A stretch of 64,000 bases of DNA from contig NZ_QUOU01000001.1 of NCBI RefSeq assembly GCF_003390335.1, positions 1,488,001 to 1,552,000 on the forward strand, given 5' to 3'. The stretch is from Thalassotalea euphylliae. Its GTDB lineage: Bacteria; Pseudomonadota; Gammaproteobacteria; Enterobacterales; Alteromonadaceae. This document shows, piece after piece, positions 16,047-24,100 of the stretch; position 1 is the stretch's first letter, and every line of letters starts with the position of its first letter. Position numbers and translations under genes: made by a program. Below the pieces are notes generated by a model. It did not search any database. It had not been told where the DNA came from and saw only the letters and a program-made list of their open reading frames with translations.

Positions 16047-16348
16047 CTGTTATGAAATACCAAAAAATTATAATCTAGTTCAATTGATAAATAACTGGCT
16101 TTAGCCTCTGCTGGTGCAGTAAACAGTCAGGTGCCGCTATGGGCTATAAACAGGCGCGGGATAATAGCTAAAACCCCATCGGCAAGTTGTAACGAGTTGT
16201 GACCCTATTAATACCAATTGAATTAATTAATTGATCAATTCAGAGCGTTGTCAGCGGTGGGAGAACAAGCCAAATTTTTGTTGATATAGTTGTTCTACAT
16301 CTCATCAATTTGGCGCAGTTATCGCGACGCTGACACGCTCCCAAAGGG

Positions 16349-17626
16349 CTGAGGAATCCCCAAAAAGTGACAGGCATAACAATTTGTGATCTTATTGAAT
16401 CGCCAAACACAATAAGGACAACTGCTATGCCTGTTAAATCACTATGCCACAACTACCTTAAAAATACCCTCTCTTCCTTCAATCGCGCACGCATGAAAAC
16501 CTTAATGCTCAGTGCCGATGCGTTAATTGACTCGAATCGGTTAACTCTCACTGATATAGGTCGACACCTCGAAGGAAAAGCGTTCAGTAAAAACAAAATT
16601 AAACGAATCGACAGATTTTTAAACAATGACCACTTACAACGAGAGCTTATTGACATTTACCGTGCGCTTGCCAAGCCCGTTATAAGCCAATTGCCATACC
16701 TAGTCATTGCTGTCGACTGGAGTGGGTGCTGTGGCTCAAATTATCATTTGTTACGCGCTAGTTTATTGGTCGATGGTCGCTCAATGACGCTCTACAACAT
16801 GGTTGTTGAAGAAAAGGATAAGGAAACCCGTACCACTCATCAATTGTTTCTCTCACGATTAAGTCACATATTGGCGGGGCATGCGAAAGTGTATATCACA
16901 TCTGACGGCGGCTTTTTAACACCTTGGTATGCCGAAGTACTTGCCCACGGATGGGATTTTATTGGTCGACTGCGAGGTACAATGAAGTGCCAATTGAAAC
17001 AGCAGCCAACGCAATGGCAAACCTTAGCGCAGTTAAGAAAGGACGCCAGTTGTACACCTAAAAATTTAGGGAGCGCAAGGTTAACGCAACACAGCAAAAC
17101 GGGGTGCCAAGCGAGCCTGCACCTTTATCAAGGTGAGCACAGAGGCCGACGCGGGAAAAGCCGCTTTACTAAGGATGATAAAATGTACCGCAACCTTGCT
17201 CATGAACCTTGGCTCATCGCGACATCTGATGCCGAGCTAACAAGTCGCGAAGTAATCAATTTGTACGCTAAACGTATGCAAATAGAGCAAAACTTTAGAG
17301 ATGACAAAAGTGAGCAGTATGGTTTTTCTTGGCGGTTTAGTCGAACGATGGGCATTAAACGGATGAGCATACTGTGCCTTATCGCTTGTGTAGCAAGCTT
17401 GGTACTCTGGCTTATTGGCTTTGAAGCAGAAAGAAGAAAATGGCACTTTAGGTTCCAAGCAAATACCGTGAGAAAGCGGCGCGTGCTTTCATTTCTGTCA
17501 CTCGCCAAAAATATTGTCAAACAATGCCCTCACCAGTTAACAAAGAGGTTTATCAAAAGGAGTTGGTTAAATTTCATTAACGACTACAACAAGATAATCA
17601 TTGTATGATAAATGGGGATCCCTCAG
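16349..17626 (+). mobile_element. IS10-like insertion sequence (IS4 family) with 9-bp target duplication
   Basis: A 1278-bp element with ends CTGAGGAATCCCC (left) and, on the other strand, CTGAGGGATCCCC (right), closely like IS10 ends. It is flanked by a perfect 9-bp direct repeat CCCAAAGGG (16340-16348 and 17627-17635), the size typical of IS10. It carries one intact transposase gene. It sits inside the MITE-like element, so it arrived later. Confidence 0.93.
16427..17608 (+). CDS. IS4-family (IS10 group) transposase
   Basis: A 393-residue transposase beginning MPVKSLCHNYLK at the ATG at 16427, preceded by AAGGA; the in-frame codon at 16367 is rejected because the family starts at MPVK. The catalytic residues are Asp in IAVDWSGC (about 98), Asp in ITSDGGFL (about 161) and Glu in QIEQNFRDDKS (about 288), the last being the YREK-type signature. 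The gene is intact and probably active. Confidence 0.93.
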   Translation: MPVKSLCHNYLKNTLSSFNRARMKTLMLSADALIDSNRLTLTDIGRHLEGKAFSKNKIKRIDRFLNNDHLQRELIDIYRALAKPVISQLPYLVIAVDWSGCCGSNYHLLRASLLVDGRSMTLYNMVVEEKDKETRTTHQLFLSRLSHILAGHAKVYITSDGGFLTPWYAEVLAHGWDFIGRLRGTMKCQLKQQPTQWQTLAQLRKDASCTPKNLGSARLTQHSKTGCQASLHLYQGEHRGRRGKSRFTKDDKMYRNLAHEPWLIATSDAELTSREVINLYAKRMQIEQNFRDDKSEQYGFSWRFSRTMGIKRMSILCLIACVASLVLWLIGFEAERRKWHFRFQANTVRKRRVLSFLSLAKNIVKQCPHQLTKRFIKRSWLNFINDYNKIIIV

Positions 17627-18027
17627 CCCAAAGGGCGAGTTTAAAAGGTTCATATGCTGCGTTATTGATTTTGACAAGGGAGCGACCATTCTCTGCAATC
17701 AATGCCTTGCCTCTGAACCTTTTAATTCTCGCTGAATGATTAAGTATTTATTTCAATTGGTATAAGCCCTCAACTTGAAAATAAACGAGGCTAGCGAGTA
17801 TCACAGCAATAGCGGTGAGTGGTTATGTTTAGTGTCGAACTTATAAAGTATCGGAACTTATAAAGTGTTGAAATCTATAAGTTGTGGCGGATTAATTTAT
17901 CAGTGAGTGCGAGTTCAATGCAATGACAGACGGCGGAATGTACGTCAGGCTCCGAGCTTGGTTGATACAGTTTATTATTTGGATAAGCCGATTTCGCTTG
18001 GTCATGCTCCGCATCTGTCTTTAACGT

Positions 18028-18507
18028 TTACTTGAGTTGATTATAGTAGTCACCGCCTTTGTGGCGAAAGAACACATTGCAGTAGGTCAGTGTAAAATTA
18101 AGCGGCTCTGTGTTAGTGACAGTGACATAAGGGTTGAGTTCAAGTGTTACGGTCGTACTTACTTGGCCAGCGAGCAGTTGGTCGTACAGTGCTTTTTTTC
18201 GTTGTGTGTTGGCCGAATATGGCATACGCACAATAATGTTTTTTCGACAGTTTGGGGCAGGGATGGGAAAAATAGCTTTGGGAATGAGTACTTCAAATTG
18301 CCCACCGCTATTAAAACCATAACGCTGGTTGATCTGGTACTTGCCCGGTACTAACTCGTATTGCAGGTGATAGTAATCGCTATATTTACCCGGGTTGACG
18401 ACCACTTGTAGTGACTTTGCTTGGACAGCGTAAGCTGGCTGGTTTACGAATAAAAACAGTGCGATAAGTGGCGCATAAAAAGTCAGTTTTGTCATGTCGG
18501 TCGCCAA
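18028..18507 (-). CDS. Exported protein of unknown function (about 155 aa)
   Basis: A secreted protein with an N-terminal signal peptide (MTKLTFYAPLIALFLFV, cleavage after AYA near residue 27 counted from 18507). The true start may be the second ATG at 18495. The mature part is beta-rich with two Cys (about residues 87 and 145) that could form a disulfide. No domain was recognised. It lies downstream of glpQ on the same strand, separated by 166 bp with a strong inverted repeat. Confidence 0.6.
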   Translation of the reverse strand: MATDMTKLTFYAPLIALFLFVNQPAYAVQAKSLQVVVNPGKYSDYYHLQYELVPGKYQINQRYGFNSGGQFEVLIPKAIFPIPAPNCRKNIIVRMPYSANTQRKKALYDQLLAGQVSTTVTLELNPYVTVTNTEPLNFTLTYCNVFFRHKGGDYYNQLK

Positions 18508-18566
18508 TGGTGATTGCCCTTTGTGTTAGATAGCAGTGCTATTTCAATTTCAATTTCAATGTAAGC

Positions 18567-18609
18567 AAGGTGAGTAATGTATCACTTGCTTATGCACATT
18601 ACTCACCTT
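18567..18609. repeat. Perfect 14-bp inverted repeat between two genes
   Basis: AAGGTGAGTAATGT (18567-18580) is followed after 15 bp by its exact complement ACATTACTCACCTT (18596-18609). No T run follows on either strand, so it is not a standard terminator. It is preceded at 18541-18560 by three tandem copies of ATTTCA. It could be an mRNA-stabilising hairpin in a glpQ transcript or a binding site. Confidence 0.75.
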
Positions 18610-18673
18610 TATTACCCTGAGCGCATTGCGAAACGGCCACTAACTTTTGAGGGTTTTTTAGCCAAGCTTTAGT

Positions 18674-19786
18674 TTAGCGACTTGTTAATGCCGCTCTCGA
18701 TTTGGCTGGGAAATCAGAGAAGAAACCATCAATACCCAGTTCAGCATAAGTAAATTGAAGCCACTGGTCATAACTATCAAAGCGCTCAGGCGTATCTTCT
18801 ATGCGGTAAGTGTACGGGTGAATTGCTAGCTTGAACTGCTGCGCTGCTTTTAAAAAGGCGGATGCTTGCCAATTATCGTCAACGAGCATGGGAAACCAAG
18901 GGCCAACGCCATCGGCATATTCAGCTATGTCGGCCACACCTTGGCGAGTGAACATCCAGTCATAGCGGTAATTTTGCCACTGGTTATTAACAAGCTCTTG
19001 TGTTTCCTGCCAGTCAGTGTAGGCAACAAGTTGTACAAGTGAAATTGTCATGCCAAATTTAGGTAGTAATTCGTGTTTGATCCGTTTTAATTCATTGGCA
19101 TCAAAACTTTGTAAGTAAACGTTGTCGGCCTTTTGCGTATAGCCATAAGTTTTTAGCGTGCTTAACACAGCAGAGCTAATGTCTTTACCCGCTTGGTGAT
19201 GAAACCAGGGAGATTTGACTTCGGGGTAAATCCCCACATTTTTTTGATGACTGGCATTTAGCGCTTGGATCAAGGTGAGCTCTTCGGCGAAGGTGTGTAA
19301 TCTAAAGTCCCCTGTTTGGGTAGGAAAACGCTTGGGGTATTTCGCGGTTCCAGTTGCCGTTCCTGTTGTGGTTTCGGTGGATTTTAAGCGCTCAAAAACG
19401 TGTAGTTTTTTAAGCTCTGCCAAGGTGAAATCTATGACGTAAAAATGCCCATCTTGGCGTTTTCTGTCTGGAAAAACCGTGGCAACATTCGTTGTCGCGT
19501 CTAGGGTCAGATCGTGATGCACCAGCAAGTGATCATCTTTCGTCATCACGACATCTTGCTCAATAAAATCAGCCCCCATGCCATAGGCGAGTGCCTTGCT
19601 CGCCATCGTATGCTCTGGCAGGTGACCACTGGCACCGCGATGAGCGATAATGGTCACTGGGGGGCGCGTTAAGGAAACACGCTTATCATTTTTGGGCGAA
19701 GGTTGAACATTATCCGTGGTTTGGCAGCCCCAAAGTACGGCCGATACCACTAGGGCTGAACATAGTAAAAAAGTGTTTTTCATCAT
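18674..19786 (-). CDS. glpQ: Glycerophosphodiester phosphodiesterase, lipoprotein
   Basis: A 370-residue GDPD-family enzyme that splits glycerophosphodiesters into glycerol-3-phosphate and alcohols. The signal peptide ends in VLWGC (Cys21), so it is a lipoprotein rather than the soluble periplasmic form of E. coli. The catalytic motifs are IIAHRGASGHLPEHT (His and Arg, about 47-61), DFIEQDVVMTKD (metal-binding Glu and Asp) and LVHHDLTLD (second His). The C-terminus ends in ELGIDGFFSDFPAKS, typical of the family. It may salvage phosphorus from lipids in the marine setting. Confidence 0.9.
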   Translation of the reverse strand: MMKNTFLLCSALVVSAVLWGCQTTDNVQPSPKNDKRVSLTRPPVTIIAHRGASGHLPEHTMASKALAYGMGADFIEQDVVMTKDDHLLVHHDLTLDATTNVATVFPDRKRQDGHFYVIDFTLAELKKLHVFERLKSTETTTGTATGTAKYPKRFPTQTGDFRLHTFAEELTLIQALNASHQKNVGIYPEVKSPWFHHQAGKDISSAVLSTLKTYGYTQKADNVYLQSFDANELKRIKHELLPKFGMTISLVQLVAYTDWQETQELVNNQWQNYRYDWMFTRQGVADIAEYADGVGPWFPMLVDDNWQASAFLKAAQQFKLAIHPYTYRIEDTPERFDSYDQWLQFTYAELGIDGFFSDFPAKSRAALTSR

Positions 19787-19884
19787 TCGTCAGTTTAGGT
19801 TTTCTGTTTAAGTTTACAACGGGAAAGTGAGCGTTCTCTTTACCTAAACTTATTAACGAATTTTTGTGACAAGCTGATGAATCA

Positions 19885-20028
19885 TACCAATTCACAACAC
19901 TTTACTGCGGTGTTGCATGTTCTTACTCTCTGTTTATTAAAAGAGAATAACTATGACGAGCAAACATGCGCCTTGCATTAAAGTGTTTTATCTCAAGCTG
20001 AGCGAACATTTATTTATGCGGATTGGTA
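19885..20028. mobile_element. MITE-like element with TACCAAT ends
   Basis: About 144 bp bounded by TACCAATTC (19885) and GGATTGGTA (ending 20028), inverted to each other and ending in TA. There is no gene inside. The right end, read on the other strand, is TACCAATCCGCATAAATAAA. The stop codon of the small gene at 20029 abuts the element. The ends resemble the other MITE-like element and the IS630 copy. Confidence 0.55.
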
Positions 20029-20283
20029 TTAAACTTCTATCGAGAACTGGGCTTGGCGTCTATCGGTTTTGTTACGACTGTCTAAACGTCGTTGACCGAT
20101 CATGTTTTTTTGTCGACGATCTTCCCCTTGGCGGCGCTCTTCGCCACTCCATTCCTGGTTATTGCGATCGTCGTCCAATGAAAACTTCTGCTTTAAAAAT
20201 GTTTGCAGTGATTTCTTTTTCCTGTGGGTTTTCGACGTATTCGTTACCCTTGTATTTGTTGTTTGCTCGATTGGATTGAACAT
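20029..20283 (-). CDS. Small charged protein of unknown function (84 aa)
   Basis: An 84-residue, strongly hydrophilic protein rich in Arg, Gln and Asp, with repeats of the type GEERRQGEDRRQ and DRRQAQ in its second half. Such E-R-R / D-R-R repeats occur in small bacterial proteins of unknown role. Its stop codon sits exactly at the border of the MITE-like element, so the original C-terminus may have been longer. No domain was recognised. Confidence 0.4.
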   Translation of the reverse strand: MFNPIEQTTNTRVTNTSKTHRKKKSLQTFLKQKFSLDDDRNNQEWSGEERRQGEDRRQKNMIGQRRLDSRNKTDRRQAQFSIEV

Positions 20284-20388
20284 AATATATACAAAGTGTC
20301 CTTACTTGCCTCTTGGTTTAGCCGTACCTCTGTATCGACACTTTGTGATTAAACTTTAATCAATTGTTGCTGAAGTGTAACCGAGGCA

Positions 20389-20931
20389 CTAATTGCTGGT
20401 ACTCATATGTTGTGCAATTTCTTCAATTGCCACAGCATAAGCGCTAACCAACTGCTCGTATTTAGCTTTGGCATTGCTGAGTTCGTCGTCATTATCAATA
20501 AAAAATGGCTCGGTAATCACACAGGGGGCAGCGGTGTAGCGCAGCAAATAGCCACCGCGATCTTCGGCGCTTTTGGGTTTAGTGCCGCGATCATGGTTGC
20601 CAAGTGCTGATTGTACTTTTTGTTGCAGAACTTCGGCCATTGCTTTGCCTTTTTTCGATCTGTGGTAGTAGAGCATCTCACAGCCATTGGCCGCTTGATT
20701 AAACGCATTGCAATGTAGGCTGACGATAAAGTCTGGCGCGAGTTCGTCAATATCGCTAGGTAATTGTTGGTAAGTGCGCCGATAAACTCGCTGCACTGTA
20801 ACCTGAGTGACTCGCTTTTCAATATCGATGGCGAGTTGTTCATTAAATTCAAACTCACTTAACCCTGTCGCTTGATTTGTTGCGCCGGGATTATTTTTCT
20901 TGTGGCCTACAACCAATGCACAAAGTTTCAT
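20389..20931 (-). CDS. N-acetylmuramoyl-L-alanine amidase (Amidase_3 family), without signal peptide
   Basis: A 180-residue zinc amidase that cleaves the bond between muramic acid and L-alanine in peptidoglycan. The zinc ligands are visible as His in VVGHKK (residue 10), Glu in LSEFEFN (about 25), His in SLHCNAF (about 73), with the catalytic Glu in ITEPFF (about 139). The protein consists of the catalytic domain only and starts directly with MKLCALVVGHKK. It lacks a signal peptide, unlike AmiA/B/C, and so resembles phage-type or cytosolic amidases. It is divergent from the large membrane protein gene at 21165. Confidence 0.85.
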   Translation of the reverse strand: MKLCALVVGHKKNNPGATNQATGLSEFEFNEQLAIDIEKRVTQVTVQRVYRRTYQQLPSDIDELAPDFIVSLHCNAFNQAANGCEMLYYHRSKKGKAMAEVLQQKVQSALGNHDRGTKPKSAEDRGGYLLRYTAAPCVITEPFFIDNDDELSNAKAKYEQLVSAYAVAIEEIAQHMSTSN

Positions 20932-21028
20932 TGTCTGATCCTATCTATCAAGTTATCGCCGTTAATTATGGTTTAGCTATGATTTAACTGTGGTTAACTG
21001 AGCATAATTCATTTTTCGGTTTTTGCAC

Positions 21029-21105
21029 GGCTAGGCTTAGGTTAGGAAGAGGTTAGTAAGAGGTTAGGAAAAGGCTAGGCTCAGGCTAGGCTCAGGCTAG
21101 AAAAG
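21029..21105. repeat. Seven tandem copies of an 11-bp unit (GGYTAGNNNNA)
   Basis: The units start at 21029, 21040, 21051, 21062, 21073, 21084 and 21095 and read GGCTAGGCTTA, GGTTAGGAAGA, GGTTAGTAAGA, GGTTAGGAAAA, GGCTAGGCTCA (twice) and GGCTAGAAAAG. The period is exactly 11 bp. The array ends 59 bp before the start codon of the 1467-residue membrane protein gene, in its promoter or leader. It may be a variable-number repeat or a multi-site operator. Confidence 0.85.
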
Positions 21106-21164
21106 GTTTTACTTGCGTTATCGCGATATTGTTCGATAGTTAAAAGAGTTAGCGGAGACAATGC

Positions 21165-24100
21165 ATGGAAGCCCAAAAACCTGCAGTAGCCTCAACACCT
21201 GATTCACCGAACTCTTCGAACTTCAAACGACCGCGTAAATGGTTGTTTATTCCCGTATTAATTGTCATTGGCGTAACACTCTATTTTTTCCACGATATCA
21301 GCCAGCGCAATAGCCATGTCAATAACGAGAACTATCGGCTACTTTACGAAGCCTCAGTAGAATTCAACAACAACCTAAATAAGCTGCGTCGCGCCCATCA
21401 AAATGGTGAGTCCGGTACGGCTATTCGCGGCTTGTTTGCCAGCTACAAAAACAGCAAAGAGGAGAAGGATGCCTTCAACAATGCGATTTACCAATTAAAG
21501 GCGCGTAAACTGGTCGTGCAAAGTACTCATGATCAAGCAGTGGGCGATGAGCTGGCAAGCCTGAGTGACAGCGATATATTGCCCCAATCTGCTTCAGTGT
21601 TCAGTAAGGTGCTGATAGTTAATGAACAAGACAAGGTGCTCACGACATTGGGTAACGAAACTAAAATTTCCTTTAGTGATTTAAGTTTTATTACCAAGGC
21701 TTTTATTAAAAGCCAACAAAGTATCTTTGCGACAACGAGTAACAAAACCGGCACTTCAACGGGCAAACCACAAAAGCTGCCAACACATTCGTCACATGTC
21801 GATGTCAAACTCGCGCACGGTGACTATCGAGTTTATGTCTTCCCATTTACGCTAGAGCAAGAGCTTGCCTATCCGGCGCCGGGTATACCCAAGGGATACA
21901 ACAAGACAGCGCGCCTGACTTTGGTGGGCTTTGTCGAAAATATTGAGCTTTCAAAACGTGCAACGAGTAAATGGAACATCCCGTTAATTGTTATTTCAGT
22001 GTTGACTTTGTGTGTGTTGGTGGCGGTTTTACGCTTGTATTTGCAGCCCAAAAATCAGTTTACGACCAGGTTCTTTCGTGGCTTTGTGGTCGTCACTTGC
22101 TATCTGGCCTTTAGTGCTTCGCTGGCACTTGTGCTGGCAAGTGTTGAAAGTCAGTATTTAACGCACATTAAAAAACGCGCCACTGAGCACTATATCACGG
22201 CATTGGCTGATCAGTTTAATACGGAAATTTATCAAATATTTAACGCGGCACATCGCTACCGCCCATTTTATCAAACATTAAGTAAACTTAGCCGGCAAGC
22301 GGGCTTTCAAGGTGACAGCCTCAAGAATTATTGCTTTGATATACAAACCCCGAAAGCTGTAAATGACAGACATACAATTCCACTGTTAGTCAATCTTGCG
22401 CAAGAGGGGGCTTATTGCCGCAGCACCGCTGCCAATAACTTAACCGTGAGCTACGCAACAGTTGATAGTGAGGAAAGCGTCAAGCCAGCTACGCGCCGCT
22501 TGGTAAATAACCACACTTCGTTTACTGAGCTCAATACGAACAAGTCTGGGCAGGCATTTAAGCACGTGGTCAATAACATTAATACCACTTTACCTAGCCG
22601 CGAAGCAGGGCAAGGCTCTGTCGGTATACTTGCCCAATCATTGGCGTTAATTGAATCGACGGGAAAAAGCGTTGCTGGTGTTAAACTAGCTGATCACGAG
22701 GCGGCATTAGTCTTACCTGATGGTCTAATTTCCTTGCTTGCGCTAAATCGCTATGGCAACCCTGCACTGCCATCGTTTTATTATCGAGAAAACTTTAGTA
22801 CGCCGCGTACCATCAATTTATCCCATCGCCAGTACTTCAAAAAAGTCAGAGATCAACAAGGTTGGCATTTACCGCTGAGGAAAGACATTACTGACGCTTC
22901 CAGAACAATGCGCAATGTTTACATTCAGCGGTTGCGCAATGTTACTAATGGCACAACAGGCACAACCTTATCCATGCCCTTGTTTGAACATATCAATGAA
23001 CCAATGGGTGAGGGCAGTGACTGGAATGAAGGCAGCTTAGTCTTGATTGCAGACGTCTTGATACCAGCAATGGAGTATTTTCAACTTGCGGCAATAAATG
23101 CGACGGTAAATGCGGCGGTAAGCAATGACAACAAAGTAATGAGCCATTCGGTAAATAGTGTGCACGGTAGCATCAAAAAGGCTGGCACCGCGCTGCAATT
23201 TGAGCACTTAGCTCAGCTTAAACCGAGTGCCATCTATGCTGATTTAACGCACATGGTGCTTGACCGAAATACAGGACACGTATTGTTTCATTCCCAAGCC
23301 GACCGAGCGCTCAACGAAAATATATTTTACAGCGGTAATAACCAGCAGGGGTTAACAGAATGGATCAAGTCTTCTGGCTACCAAACCATGCAAAACCGCA
23401 ACCCTGTGCAAGTATCGGGTAATTACCATGGTAAAGCAGGCACTTTCTTTTTACAGCCAACAGTGATTGATGATTGGGCGCTAGTGGTGTTTGCACCGAG
23501 TGAATTAAGTACTTGGTTTCAAAATAATAAGTTTATTTATTACATGATTGTCATCACGCTGTTAATGGCCGTGAGTTTTGCCTTGGTCAAAGGCTTGAGT
23601 TTGGCGGTTAATAGTCACGGGAAAAGCCATGGCCGCACTAACGATGTGATCAGCTATGAACTGCAGCGCAGGCTAGGCTTTATTGCCACTAACATTATTA
23701 TTTTAGTTGTTACCATTAGCGCGGTGGTGAAGTTACTGCCAATAGGTTCGGTTATTTGGTATTTGCCGCTAACCCTAGTTATTCTTGCCATTATTATGTA
23801 TTTGATGTGGCTCGTTTGGCTGCGGCTGCCGTTGCATTTATTTAAAGATATCAGGCGACTAGGACGAGCAATAAAGCGCGTTCCCGTTAATATTTGGCTA
23901 ACTGTCTCCGCAGTTTTTGTGTTGGTGTTTTGGTACTTATCTGCTACCAGTGAATTGTCGCTTAGTGGCGTTGCGCTGCAGCAGCAAAACTATCAATGCG
24001 CGTTAATTAATGCAAAACGCGAAGAGGTAACCAAACAGGCGCTCACTTTATTCCCCAATTCCATCACCAATTATCAGCAGCAACCCGCAGCACTAATGTT

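Larger units (their letters stand above)
16212..17762. mobile_element. MITE-like element (TACCAATTG ends) split by an IS10-like insertion
   Basis: The outer ends are inverted: TACCAATTGAATTAA at 16212 and, on the other strand, TACCAATTGAAATAA ending at 17762. Removing the IS10-like element leaves about 265 bp with no gene. The right arm holds an internal foldback, AAAAGGTTCA (17643-17652) with TGAACCTTTT (17714-17723), and within it ATTGATT pairs with AATCAAT. The TA-bounded ends resemble those of the IS630 copy at 6573-7684, suggesting a non-autonomous relative of IS630. Mobilisation by that transposase is inference. Confidence 0.65.

Noticed and set aside
18541..18609. Rho-independent terminator for glpQ
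   Set aside because: The hairpin is not followed by a T run on the minus strand.
21029..21105. CRISPR repeats
   Set aside because: Eleven-bp tandem units without spacers are not a CRISPR array.
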